Source: Pelobates cultripes (lineage: Eukaryota > Chordata > Amphibia > Anura > Pelobatidae). Taken from it: a DNA stretch of 64,000 bases. A program made the position numbers and the translations under genes. The stretch lies in the NCBI GenBank assembly GCA_933207985.1, contig OW240914.1:134089119-134153118 (forward strand), written 5' to 3'. Positions 10,840 through 22,616 of this stretch are shown here, piece after piece. The stretch's first letter is position 1. The number at the start of each line of letters is the position of its first letter. The notes under the pieces were generated by a model. The model was not told the DNA's origin. It saw only the letters and a list, made by a program, of their open reading frames with translations, and ran no database searches.

Positions 10840-12240
10840 GCACTAGGTGAAAAGGACAGATAGACTCTCAAATAGAATAGAATGCGATATATATACCTTT
10901 GTAAACTACTTGACTTCATCTTTTAATATACATAAATGTGCATTTTCTATATAAAAAAAAAAAGGTAAAGGAAGGTTAAGTAAAGGTCTTTCCACTGATA
11001 ATTTTGCATATTCTTGTTTCAATTTAATTGTTTTAAATGAAATTTGAACTATATAACCAAATCTTTCAAATGTGTTATGTTTTTATTATCTTTCTTTCAG
11101 TAATTCATCCATAATTCATCCCTGTTGGGTGTGCCTATGCCAGCCAAGGGCAGGGTGCAGTCCCAGATAGTGGGGTGAAGTAGAAGGCTTAGTGGCTGTG
11201 GTGTTTTTGATGTAGTACCCAGATAAGAGGGCTTCTCTCTTGGCTCCTTCCCGCTTGGAACTCTCTCCGCTGGTCTTGTAAGTGAGCGGCTGACACAACC
11301 TTCTCCGCCGCCTGTGCTGCCTTCATACCGCCGCCATCTTGGGGCTTTGGTCACTGTCAGAGTCACGGACATGTTCTGTGAAGTAGGAGTCAGATCTCTA
11401 GGTGAGTGTCTATCCGACTGTCGTGGGGCAGTGGGATGCCTTCTGTTTTTACACTTTCACCAGAAGTTGTCGAAAATTCTGTCCACCTTTGACAAGACAT
11501 CATGCTGTTCCTCTATGATGCTGGGATCCACATAGCATCCACTATATTAGGTGAGTTTCTAGCTTTACTAACAGCCTTTAGGGTTTCGCCCCGTGTTTCT
11601 ATTAGGTCAGTGCAGCCTCCTACAGGTGGACCAAGATCACCCAAGAGGTAGGTAATAGGGCGCCTGCTCGATGCAGAAGGTTGCTGGGCAGCACCAGACC
11701 GGGAGATCGGCCGCCTCTCCCGTTTGGTATGCACTAGGCCACATGCTCTCGTAAGTGCAGTAAGAGGGCTCTTGTCGAATGCCAAACCGCTGCATTGGGT
11801 TTCAACTAGATTGAGGGTCCGGTAAGCTGCAGCAATTTACTCTGTTTGAGCTATGTGAGACTTAAAAGAACGTTTCTTGCCAAGATTAGAGAGGAGCTCA
11901 ATCTCGGCCCTGCCCCAGGGGGCCCAGTTCTAATGGCAGGTGCCTATGGTCAGTTTTAAACACTCTACTTGCAGGCTTTGATCCTTCTTGGTTTTAACTA
12001 GGGAACCATGGGTCACACCGACCTTGGATGCCTGTAGCTAAGGCGCAAAGAGTATCATCTGTTGATGATAGCAGAAAATCACTCACTGAAGTGTTAGCAG
12101 GGAACCAGGAGTCACAGAGGCTTGGGAAGGCAGCTGCTGGGAGTTTTGCCTTTAGCTGGGAGTCACACAGAGCTGGTTGCAGGGAGCTGTTAGTCTTGCA
12201 GAACACGGTGAAGGATTCACTGTAAGCAACACACTGGAAG
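10840..12240. other. CpG-richer stretch of unknown nature (11100-12240), no gene assigned
   Basis: The part 10840-11095 is AT-rich spacer. From 11100 to 12240 base composition shifts to a GC-richer text with minus-strand open frames of 60-90 codons, and includes GCCGCCATCTTGG (11330), a phrase common at 5' ends of LINEs when read on the opposite strand. I recognise no protein domain. A decayed LINE 5' region is one possibility; other dispersed repeats are equally possible. Confidence 0.35.
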
Positions 12241-12637
12241 TGACAGCTTAATTAGTAACAGTTGTTTTGTCACTTAACAAGGATTGTAAGCATTTAACAA
12301 AGCAATTAAGGAACATAAAAAGATATAGCCTAACTATCGTGGTGAAACATGAACACTCAGAGAATACAGTATGTGTAAGGTTCCATGCCATTTTTATCTG
12401 TATATGTGTGTTTATGCACAGATGTGCACACATGTGAGATATACATAATAAAAGGGTTAATTTACTGATTAACAGAATTATGGTTAATTTAAATCCAAAT
12501 GGCAACACTTAGGCCATAACGGCCAGCAGAAGTGTTTCCTGTTCGTTTTTCTTGGCCATTTTATTGCTGTTCACCAGAGATCCTTACTTTGTAAATGCAA
12601 AACTGGTTTTAGCATTAGTTTTTTTTTTTTTTAAATC
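12240..12637. other. No gene seen
   Basis: AT-rich spacer with a poly-T run at 12620. Confidence 0.6.
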
Positions 12638-12990
12638 CGCATACATCCTAACATTTCAAACAGACAAAGAGGGACACTTTGATTTTAGGAGTGTGGATGA
12701 GGGTGTGGCCAGGAGAGAGGCCGTTCTGAGAAATATTAGGTGACTTACTAACAATTTATACAACCAAAATGTAATTTTACAATAAAAATGTATCTAATTG
12801 GCAAAGACTGATTTATAAACACAATTATTGTAGTTTAACGACTTAGTACTGGAGTATTATTGCTGGAGAGCTGTGTTTTACACTCAGACACACCAACAGC
12901 ATGGATCTCCTAGAAAAGAGGGACAAGAAAGAGGGACAGAGGGATTTGGTACCAAAAAGTTACAAATAGGGACAATTAGAAAGTATGCAT
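12638..12990. repeat. Dispersed repeat with AGAGGGACA wording (frog-type non-autonomous element)
   Basis: Phrases such as CAAAGAGGGACACTTTG, GGGTGTGGCCAGGAGAGAGG and TTTACACTCAGACACACCAA are familiar from dispersed frog repeats. The two ends are weakly inverted (GCATACATCC near 12640, GTATGCATC near 12985). No coding capacity. Confidence 0.5.
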
Positions 12991-13574
12991 CAGTGTTAGT
13001 AGATAAATGCAACCGAATGTCTTTCCTCCTTATTATTATGTGTACAGCCATCATATAATATGTAGTACTATATCTGAACAGGGATCATAAATATAGCAAT
13101 ATCACATCACCAGTTTTTTTACACTTGTAAATTCATTCTGTAGGGTCATAGTTAAAGTTGCTGCCCTCCCCTTTGTGAAATGAATGTGTTCCCAATTAAT
13201 TAACCCCTTTATTACAGTGTTCTAGCACTGTATCTCACCATAACTCAGGAAGTTGTGGGAAGTATTTTCACGATTGTAGGGCATTAAATATGAGGTAACC
13301 ATAAAAGTTCTTGAATCGAAGTAGTTCTTGTGGAAGTAACTTATTTTTCAATTAATAACCATTAAGGTAGATCGGCAGTCAGATTAAACTTAAAGGCCTG
13401 TGTGGCATTCGTTGCAAAATAATGACTTTGAAAATCAGGTACTCCCAAACCATCATTCACTCTGAGGTGTTGCAGTAGAGACAATACTATTTTATATGTA
13501 ATTTTATATCTTTTAAAAGCAAAATTATAGATATTTGTTGTAAGACTGGTGCCTCTATTAGTCAGCTACCTGCA
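12990..13574. other. No gene seen
   Basis: AT-rich spacer without supportable features. Confidence 0.6.
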
Positions 13575-13735
13575 AACATCTGCCAAAACCCTACCATAGT
13601 TCTATCAAGGACAGGAAGCCTTTGACACTCCAGAAGTTTTGGACTATATCTCCCCTGATAATTTGCCTGCATTATGGCTATAAAAACATTATGGGAGATG
13701 TAGTCCACAACATCTGCAATGCCGGAGATTACCTT
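13575..13735. repeat. Short foldback MITE of the GGACTACATCTCCC family
   Basis: GGACTATATCTCCC (13641) and, inverted, GGGAGATGTAGTCC (13692-13705) are complementary halves of a hairpin. Related text occurs at 28345-28445, 30170-30255 and 32060-32125. Confidence 0.6.
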
Positions 13736-14940
13736 TATTTCCTCTGTAATTATGTGCATACGTGTACATTTGTGTAGTAACATATGCTGTCTTCTCTGAT
13801 CTCCATCTCCTTTCAGTAATTATCTGAAAGTGTGTGTATGTATGTACTGATGTGTCTGGTAATATATTACACTATTTCTTTCTTTTGTAATTATTTATGT
13901 GTAGTTATGTTTATTTGTGGTTGTGCAGCAGTATGTTATATAAAACACCAAGCTCCCTTTCCCCTAACTTGACGTGCTTATTGTACATAATGTCCTCTCA
14001 GTGATTATCTATATGTAGTCGTGTGGCTATGTTTCTAATAGTGTGTTCTTTCCACTTGTGTTAGTATATGTGCACGTTAAGCCCCAGATGTGAGCTGCTA
14101 ATGCTCCGGATCTATTCAGGTTAAGGGAAATGAAGTGCTAGCTACCATTTTCATTTAATTGTATTACTTTTATTCCAGTTATAACTTACAAATATTGGTC
14201 TGAGTAAGACCAAAATGGTGGGTGCTATAGTAATGATAGATGAGAGCTGTGTGAGTGGTAAAAGTTATATGGATGGTGTGTAATTGAAAGGTGCCTCATG
14301 CAATATTAATGTAGGCCATGTGATTTGCTGCCTAGTGGACATATTGGACCAGTGTTGTTGGTGGATAAATGCATTTGCATGTTTACACCTGCACATAGGA
14401 CTATGTCAGTGGTTGTAAATGTAACTGTGTGTCTGCATATGGTTTTATTCAGATTATACATTGTAGAGGTGAAGACTGGGAGAGATCACAGAGTAGGTTG
14501 TAACTAAAAGTATAAAAGGCAATGAGTGGAGTGCAAGATGATGTTTTATGGGCTCAATATCCAAATAAATGTAAAATATATCAATACACCTGGTTCTGTC
14601 CCTGAGATAATTACCTGTAAGTAGTTGTGTGTTTATCACCTGAATGTATTTACCTATCGGTGTTTATGTAGTGCTATTTCTTCCCTGAACTCTGTATTTA
14701 TCTGTGTGCAGTTATATTAAGAGTGAGCATTTGTACAGCGCTGTGTTCTGTCTGTCCCAAAGCGCCTGCTTTCTCTCCCCTCCATAATTAGCTCCATGTA
14801 AATCTTTCTCTGACGACCAATTACAACGTATTAGCATATTCATCTGTTGTGTGTGGGCTGGCATCTGGGGCTGAATGATGTAACACTTGGAAAAGCAAGA
14901 GCACAGCTCTCTACGTATATAATGTATTCGTACAAACATA
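13736..14940. other. No gene seen
   Basis: TG-flavoured AT-rich spacer. Short frames lack motifs. Confidence 0.6.
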
Positions 14941-14950
14941 TATACACCCT

Positions 14951-14985
14951 CTATCTATTTATCTATCTATCTATCTATTATCCAT

Positions 14986-15017
<32 letters not shown>

Positions 15018-15018
15018 A
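14951..15018. repeat. (CTAT)n and (TA)n microsatellites
   Basis: A TCTATCTA run is followed by an AT-dinucleotide run of about 30 bases. Confidence 0.95.
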
Positions 15019-16689
15019 ATTGTTGGACTACTACAAGCGCCATCATTCTAAGGAAGAGATTAAAATAAGTCCTATAAACTCCTTCATGCAGTGGTCCGAC
15101 AAGTTAAGTTTTGACTAATGCTGTTATGTACATTCCTGTAACACAAACTTGTGCATGCAAACTTCACTGTCATCAGTGCCTGAAAAGTGCTGCCTTTAGC
15201 ATCTATCATAGTCAGTAGACATTGCGTGAAAAGTGCTGTTCAAGAAATTTGGTGATATTCCTTTAAACATTTTCACATTGTGAGTGCATTCATGGTTCTA
15301 TTTATAAGCCGTATTTTACTACTGTGGCACCATATATGCTGGCCAAGACATTTGGTGATATGCCGTTAAAAGCATCTCACATTGTGAATGTATTCACGGT
15401 AGCACTTAGAGTTTCTGTTTAGACATATTGCCCTATGAGAAGTTTTGCAGTCGTATTTTAGTATCTCCCCTCTCTTGTTATTTGGCGTTTGGAGGATTTA
15501 GAGGAGTCCTGGATGTTGTGATATTTCATTGAAAGTTTATTTCAGCCCATCAGGTGTCCATTAAGATCTATTTATCCCTCACATTGTCTTCGTCCTTATC
15601 CTGTATGATCATCCAGCCCTCACAGTTACTACAGATTTTTAAACTTCCATGTCTTATTTTACCAAAGCCTTCTTGCTTAACACTTTTTGTAATGGTCCAA
15701 CACTATAATTTCCCATATTTGCAAAATATCCCAGCATTCATTAAGACAATTATCTAATGTAGTTCTAGAAGAAACTGCCTTACTATACTTTGACTATCAC
15801 AACTACAGATCTCATCTAAAAATATGAAGTTGCTTTCCTCCTTCAGCTTTCAAAATGTTACAACCTCATACTGCATATTCTACAGTAGCTCCAAAATATC
15901 ACAACCTCATAGCTTTGTTTCTCCAACGGTCCAACCTCCAGTTCTCATATCAGCAACCCTCTCTTGGAATCATCATATTCATGCTGACTCTAGCCATCTC
16001 TTAATTTCTCATAACTCCATGCCTTTTTGCCCTTGTCTTTCCAGAAATATCTGTCAACACCAGCAACTTTTTTTCCTTTGTGGATCTGAAAAGAACAGGG
16101 ACTCTTTCCTTTCTTAATCCTATAACAAAAGTAAAACAAGAATCTCTGTCACACTTCCTACACCCATTTCTCCAGTGTTTTCTCAACATAAGCATCCACC
16201 AATGCTGGCTCCCCTAACACCAGCACCTCCATATCTTGGCATGTATAACAGCAGAACCTCTCTATTCCGGTTTTCACAAAACTAGCATTTATCTAAACCC
16301 CCTTCATAGCACCAGTATCTTCTCAAACCATTTAGTAGTGATGTGGTACCTGGTGCCCATGGACTCCAGACACCATGGTTACCTCAGTCAGTTGAAGTTA
16401 TGGTGCCAACAGTGTTCCTCTAGTTACTTTTCGTAATACCATCTTTCTATCCTCAATCACATAACAAAGGTACATCTGGCTCCCTTTTATATCAAAACTT
16501 ATTTAAACTAAGATTAATTTAAACCTTATTAACCGAACAAGCTAATGTCAGTTGGCCTGTATTTGTGGGAGTGGTCTGGCTCTATATAACCCCCAACTTA
16601 CACAATGCTTTTGATTCTTTCCAAGAAGAAGTGAAATACCACATGAGCCATTCAACCTTAAAAGGCAAATTTTAGCTGGAAATCATTTA
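15019..16689. other. No gene seen; pyrimidine-rich after 15550
   Basis: Short frames of 60-97 codons occur on the plus strand but are low complexity or shadow-like, with no splice context or domain. Phrases near 15190-15420 (AAAAGTGCTG, CTCACATTGTGA) repeat imperfectly at about 150-base spacing. Confidence 0.5.
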
Positions 16690-17895
16690 AAAATCATTTC
16701 ACCTTTCCCTCACCCTCCCTTCCCCCCTCTCCTTTGCCCTTTTTTTTATCCTCTCTCTATCCCTACCACTCTCTCTTCCCCTACTTCTCACTCCTCCTCT
16801 CCCTCTCTCACTCCCTTTCCCTTATCACTCCCCCTGTCCCCACTCTGAGACCCCCAGGCCCTCACACCCACGCACATCGGCCACTCCCACCCACATCTCC
16901 ACTCAAGGAGACGAACGCCACCACCCACTCCAACCCCTCGATAGCTAAATTGGCACACACCCCCACGCACAAGCAAGCATACCTACAGACACCCATCACC
17001 GCACCAATACGATACTACCGACACGAAACGCTGGTGAACCTAAACCACACATACCCCACAGAACCGACCACAATCATAAGCCTATCATCCCACACAGACC
17101 ACACACCCAATCACACACATCAGACGACACTCACTGCACACCACGAGGACCCCACTACCCCCTTCTATCAGACGAAACAGACCGCAATTACCCTGCCCCT
17201 ACACCCAGACCAGACCGTCAGACCGTCCAGATCTGAACCACACCAAACTCCTCTGGAAAACATCAGTGATAGACAACACCAACCAACTGACTGCCTCAAC
17301 AACCGCATGTCCAGCGGTACCCACCACAGGCCAACATGGCACTAAAAGGGGCAAAGCCGACTTCGGCCACTGTCACGAACAGTCTCCACTACACAACGCT
17401 ACCCCCGGACTTCTCTTTCCGTACCCCTCCTCTCAAACCACCAAACAAGCATAATGTATGACAACAACGAAAGGGGGGGAAAGGACGGGGGGAAAAAAAC
17501 AAGCAAGCTGTAATTACAAATGGTCACCCACGCACACTTGAGGGATCTGTTTAACTGTCACGTTGATATTACGTCTGTTATATGATGCAAGCATTGACAA
17601 TTCACACCCCCAGTTTCTTTTTTCTGTACCCACCCCAAAAAGAAGGAGGGAGGGGGAAAAAAAGAAAAAGGAAAAAAAAACCACTAAAATCTTTAAAATA
17701 AAGAATTAAAAAAAAAACATATGCTGAAACCACTGACGAATCACCTGCATACCTGTTCGAATTGTATGACTGTCACAATAATTCTCTGTATGTTATGCGA
17801 AGAATGTATTATACACTTTAACCCCCTGACTCTTTTTTCTGTACCCCCTTCCCCATAAAACAAAATCTTTAAAATAAAGAATTAAAAAAAAAAAA
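16690..17895 (+). mobile_element. LINE fragment of L1/Tx1-like type, 3' part with duplicated poly(A) tail
   Basis: The C/A-rich, T-poor text with many ACAC and CACCAC runs has the base composition of the L1-like element at 42-50 kb. The end shows TTTCTGTACCC then CTTTAAAATAAAGAATT and a poly(A) run, twice: tails end at 17717 and 17895. An open frame of 203 codons (16734-17345) is low-complexity and is not proposed as a protein. Assignment is by composition and tail only. Confidence 0.45.
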
Positions 17896-20400
17896 TTGTT
17901 TCACAAAAAATGGGGGAAGGGCATAAAAAGCTTATTTGTACTATAACAAAATAAACTGCATTATTCACAGTGCTTACAATGACACTATGGCAGGGTTACT
18001 AAGTATTTAATATACATTGTGTTTGCATTGCGTTCTTTTTTATCAGGGAAGGGGTGTCAGAATATGTAACAATACAATATCCAAAAATCGAATACAGTTA
18101 GTCAAAAAGCTAGTATGAAAAAAATGGAAATAAAACATCCAGTCTTTCGAAGGTAAATTTAGACTCTTTCGGTTTATTTTTTAACAAAATTGGACTAAAA
18201 TAAAAGCATCACTGTTTAATCTGAATATCAAATGGGATGGAAATTCTGATTTCATCTGATTAGTTGTTCAAATCTGAAATATAATTGTTATACCCTGATT
18301 TATCTCTATTTTTGTAAATGTATCTACATTTTAAATGGCATTAATAAACCATAAAACCAGCCTAGTTTATCTCAGACACTGCCAATAATTGCACAACACA
18401 TATAACGTGCTAGATTGCTGCATACATGTTATTCAGGACCTTCACAGTTACGCAATGTATGCTTCACAGCGGGTAGCACTGTTTGTGGTGTAAATGTGTG
18501 AATATCAGTTTTGTTTGTGAACAAAGGATTTAGAATGTGTAAATGATTGTTCAACTCTCTGGGCTCTATGTGATTTATCGGTAGCACACATCTATGAAAA
18601 AAAATATTGTCTGTAAGGGAAGTCATTATGTAACTTTTTGAACAAGGCTTTCATTTATTAAAATAAGACGAGAACAGCTCCTTTGGTGTATTATTTCGCT
18701 CTTTCAACATTATATATGGAGTATATAATGTATAAGACTGAAATTTTTTTATGAAAAAGACATTTTCTATTTCTAAATTCACATGAATTTTCATACAATC
18801 CTCTCACCAGGGTTTATTTATATACACATTGGAAGACAACTGAATATTACCAAAATTCCTGAGTCAAAGATGGTAATTTGAACACAAAGGCCCTAGACTC
18901 ATCTCCCAAACCTGACATCAATTTCTGCTGCTATTGTTTTACGAGTTGAATGTAATTACTCAAGGTTCATATATAGAAAGATATTGGTTGAGCAGCAATA
19001 AGATGTTATTAGAGGTAGGTCCATCCATCACGTTCACAGCTGAAACATGGAGGGTTATTTACTGAAGTAAAAATTCCAAGTTAATTTCAAATTTAAGGCT
19101 AAAGTAGCTGAAGTGAAAGTATAAAGGACTTATAGACTGTTTCATTTTTTTTTACCTTGAATTTTAAATGTTCTCATTAGTGAACAATACTGAAACCTCT
19201 ACAGAGAGAAACATAACCTCTGAACAAGAAGCAGTCAAACTCTGCAGAGTTTAATACCAGTGTACGAAGAATAGTTCTACGTTAATCTTTGTATACACCC
19301 TGTTTCATTGATGTCATGTGTTTTTAAGAAATGTATTTTCCTATTACTTCTATTTTTCACATGCATTATAATCCCCATGGACAACTAGACTTTTTCATTG
19401 TCTTTATGAATTATTGGGCTCAAGCAAGAGGCACCTATTGCAGAGATTTAGCAACAGAGGATTCATTCACCATCAGACCTTTTCTGTGTCCAGGACAATA
19501 GTACATACCTTACATAGGTTCACGTTGCTGTTCTGGAAGATGTAGAATGGAAGGATCTTCTCTGTTCTTGATATACAGATTAACAGTATATCAAATTGGA
19601 GACAGTCTCTTTTTTTTGTATAAAATTGAATTGTAAAATATAGCACTACTTGAGAAACTGCCAAATATTATACACCCAACACAAAAATATTCAAGTGCAC
19701 ATTCTGAATACAAAAACTAAATGTCTCATTTGCAGCATTTCCCCATATTCTGCTTTTTTGTAGCTATGTTGGAACCCACCGGTTTCCATGGGGATTTATT
19801 ACGTACATATATAACACTAGTGATGCATATTGTGCTGCATATTTCTGGATATAATACACTCGTACAGATTCCAGGAAATTTCTTTATTTAAATGAATATA
19901 AACATCAAATCTCAGATTATTTTATCCCCTTTAGCAGCTGCCAGGCTGCCACAGACACAAAATAATTACATCCCCACCCTGACCACCCACCATATAATCT
20001 TTCCCTATATATTAACAATAGGACTGGAGAGACATCACCTTCCTCTAACCACAAGGCTTAGCATTACAACTGTGCATCTTTTATGGTTATAGCATCTACA
20101 TAGTCATCTTATATTAACCTCATTATTCCATTACACCCTTTTGGTAGTTCTTAGGGTCTGTCACTTTCAATATCTCTTTTACTGAACATCCCCTACAGCA
20201 CACAAATAGTAAAGTGACACTGTCATTAGAAATTGCTTATGCACAATCATATGGTACTATGAAAATTGCCTACATCTTGTATGATAATGATAACTTTTAA
20301 TTCCGTTTCTCTTTTTTTTCTTAATACATACAAACTGAAGGATTGCTAGCTAACCTTGCGCATGCTGATCACACAGAATCAGCACAGAATTAAAAAAAAA
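17896..20400. other. Intergenic, no gene seen
   Basis: AT-rich DNA 3' of the LZTS1-like gene. TTTATT on the plus strand (an AATAAA on the minus strand), for example near 19795 and 19872, could be polyadenylation signals of that gene, but the distance of more than 1.2 kb makes assignment unsafe. Confidence 0.5.
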
Positions 20401-20770
20401 AAACTTTTCCCTCTTTGCTCATGTTGGGAAGCTGGGTGTTAATTTGCAAATCTCCGATTCGGATTGGCTGCTGGTGTCACCTGCTCTCTGCAGCCTTGTC
20501 ATTGGAAGTTTGGAAAGATGATCATAAAATCGTCACATCTTTAAGTGGTAATTATAGCTTTCTACAGCTTGGTCATAAATATTAAATATTAACCCGCTGG
20601 GGTTGTTATTTTAAAATGATTTATGGGGAGAAAATTTCAGTTGACATGAACTCTCTAATCAGTTTTGTGCTGCGGCCATGAAGAGCATTATTCCTATTAT
20701 CCTTCTGATCCCAGACACTTGCTGTATAGCGATGTGTTAGGACTTACTCTAGTAGAGCCCTGCAGTGTGA
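20400..20770. promoter_or_regulatory. Candidate conserved non-coding / 3' regulatory block
   Basis: Text here is of mixed, unique-looking composition in an otherwise AT-rich and repeat-laden window. It contains a perfect octamer palindrome ATTTGCAAAT (20442-20451, POU-factor type), GGATTGGCTG (20460) and CATTGGAAGTTTGG (20502). It lies about 0.4-0.7 kb downstream of the LZTS1-like stop codon and could be 3' UTR or an enhancer. Function is inferred only from position and motif content. Confidence 0.25.
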
Positions 20771-21156
20771 CTTTTTACACTGACAAGTGCACAGAACACA
20801 CACATACTGCGTGCGGCACAAACTCCACAAAACAAGGACTGATTGTGTTCTTGTGGCAATTTGCACGAAATGACCAGGAAACAAAGTGTAGCACAAGGGG
20901 TGTGATAATAAAGGCTCTGTATGCACATGAAACACACTGTGCGTTTACTCACATGCCAAGATACAGGGCACTCTATTTGTGCACAGGGTGCAGACTGTAA
21001 GCACAAACACACAGGATACACACTATGTATGCTCTGTCTTCACTCTAATTCTCGATTTCGGTAGCAGTCATAGAATTACATTCACTTCACAGACACTCTT
21101 CATTTGAGTTCAAATATTCTCTCATTCTTACATACCCTCTCATACTCCCTCTCTTG

Positions 21157-21666
21157 TCATATCTCTGTGGCTAATATGTCCTGGAAGGAGAGCTCCATAT
21201 CAGGCATAGTGAGGATTGGCCCATCATCCAGATCTTCACCCCCAGTCAGAGCACGCAGCCTTTGCTCTAAAGCCTGGCATCGCTGGCACATATGCAAGTA
21301 ATTCTGCTGTAGCTGACGCTGGTAGCGGATTACTTTTTCCTTCTCATCTCGCCAGGTCTTGCGCTCCCGCTGGAACACGTCTGTCATCTGCTCATTGTTC
21401 TGTCTTTCAGCCTCCAGCTCTGTTCTTAGGGTTTCCATCTCAGCTTCACTAGAGGCTGTCTCATCCCTTTCTTCCCGCTCCTCCTCTGCAGCCCGCAGCC
21501 TTTCCTCAGCTTCCCGTGCCCGCTGTTCCTGGGATTCAGCTCTTCCCTTGGTTTCCCGGAGCTGAGCCTTTAAACTGAGGATCTCACTGGCTCGGAGAGA
21601 AGACTCCTCCTGAGTTTCCCGTAACTGTTGACGAAGAGAAGCAATTTCTCCAGATTTTTGACATAC
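21157..21666 (-). CDS. LZTS1: LZTS1-like, last coding exon (codons 331-499 and stop)
   Basis: The exon opens after a good acceptor (TTTCTTCTATAG ahead of GTATGTCAA) with VCQKSGEIASLRQQL, the highly recognisable start of the family's C-terminal coiled coil (Fez1 domain), and runs on in heptad-like E/R/L/Q text. It closes with the family hallmark EEKEKV-type motif (here DEKEKVIRYQRQLQQNY) and the C-terminal ATEI, then stop. 169 codons are encoded, fewer than I expect for LZTS1, so part of the coil seems missing. LZTS proteins are cytoplasmic and postsynaptic scaffolds linked to microtubule and cell-cycle control; that is family knowledge. The exon joins the preceding one in phase 0 across a 326-base intron. 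Confidence 0.88.
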   Translation of the reverse strand, partial: VCQKSGEIASLRQQLRETQEESSLRASEILSLKAQLRETKGRAESQEQRAREAEERLRAAEEEREERDETASSEAEMETLRTELEAERQNNEQMTDVFQRERKTWRDEKEKVIRYQRQLQQNYLHMCQRCQALEQRLRALTGGEDLDDGPILTMPDMELSFQDILATEI

Positions 21667-21992
21667 CTATAGAAGAAATAGGGAACATGATTTTTCTATT
21701 TTTCTATTTTTCCTTTTTCTCTGCTATACATCAAATTCATGCATAGGTTAATCCTGCAAAATGTTCTCTCTGTCAAGCATACATTATTGCATCTATACCT
21801 ACATTGATGCATTTTACCTGTTTGTGTTTCTGTTGTTTAATCTCACATCTATTACTACCTCTCATGTGATAAATCATTTATTCTCTCCTTACTCTTCAAA
21901 AGTGCCTATTTTTCCTTGTCAGTAATGGCTTTGTTAGGTCTTCTCTCATCATGTCATAAACTCAATTTTCCTTTAAATGTCACTCTACTTAC
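21667..21992 (-). other. LZTS1-like intron between coding exons 2 and 3
   Basis: Donor GAG|GTAAGT and acceptor TCTATAG|GT on the minus strand; 326 bases, phase 0. No element recognised inside. Confidence 0.85.
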
Positions 21993-22616
21993 CTCCCATT
22001 GTGTTTCATCCATTGATGGACTGATGGTGATTTTCTTCTCCTTTTCATATACACGCATCTTATTCTCCTTGGCTTCTCTCTCTTGTGCCACCTGGATCTG
22101 TAGTACATGCTGCCCTCTTTGGCCTCTCTGCGAACTCTGTCTAGACCTAGGTATGCCTCTGTGTCCTTCCTCATTGCTTTCACCAGGCTCAGCTCGTGTG
22201 ATATCGTCACAGGATGGCGGAGATCTGAGCCCTGGCTTAGGTGGTACACTAAGAATCTTGTTTGCATTTCCACCATCTGAAAGAGACATGGCTCTGAGAC
22301 TCAGCATATTGCTTCTGGAACTCTGGGTGATGTTGTGGGCACTGCCCCCAAATCTTCCAGTTGGCATCAGTAGGGCGTCCAACTGGCATGCTGTGCCCAG
22401 TTTACTAGGATGAGTGGGAAGGCTGGACATGGAGTTTCTACCAGATTCAGACATGCCTCCAATACAATGCCCTCCACGACTTTCTGCTTCACGTACTCTG
22501 TCTGGACGGTAGTAATGGGAAAGCTGAGGTCCCCTCTCTTCAGCTGGATAACATGTGACAGCGGAATTTCTGCGCATTCCAGGTTTCAGTGGAGTTGGGC
22601 GGAGGGCATTCATTTC
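21993..22616 (-). CDS. LZTS1: LZTS1-like, middle coding exon (codons 123-330)
   Basis: After the acceptor (TTCTCAAATTCAG|GAAATG) the frame reads EMNALRPTPLKPG, then SESGRNSMSSLPTH, GRFGGSAHNITQ and MSLSDGG. These are serine-rich and glycine-rich blocks that I recognise from vertebrate LZTS1. It ends MDETQWE at donor GAG|GTAAGT. Between SPPSCDD (codon ~265) and QRGQHVLQIQV (codon ~300) the text is short, and the heptad stretch expected to follow HVLQIQV is nearly absent before VYEKEKK. Either the lineage shortened the first coiled coil or this is a diverged paralogue. 208 codons, phase 0 at both ends, no internal stop. Confidence 0.88.

Noticed and set aside
11097..11785. Minus-strand frames of about 90 codons as exons of a novel gene
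   Set aside because: No conserved domain recognised and no convincing splice pair; composition suggests a decayed mobile element.
16734..17345. 203-codon frame rich in T, P, H
   Set aside because: Low-complexity, T-poor LINE-derived text; no domain; composition like the L1 spacer at 43-45 kb.
20665..21021. Open frames of 90-111 codons on both strands just downstream of the LZTS1-like gene
   Set aside because: No domain, no splice sites or start context; more likely 3' UTR or regulatory sequence.
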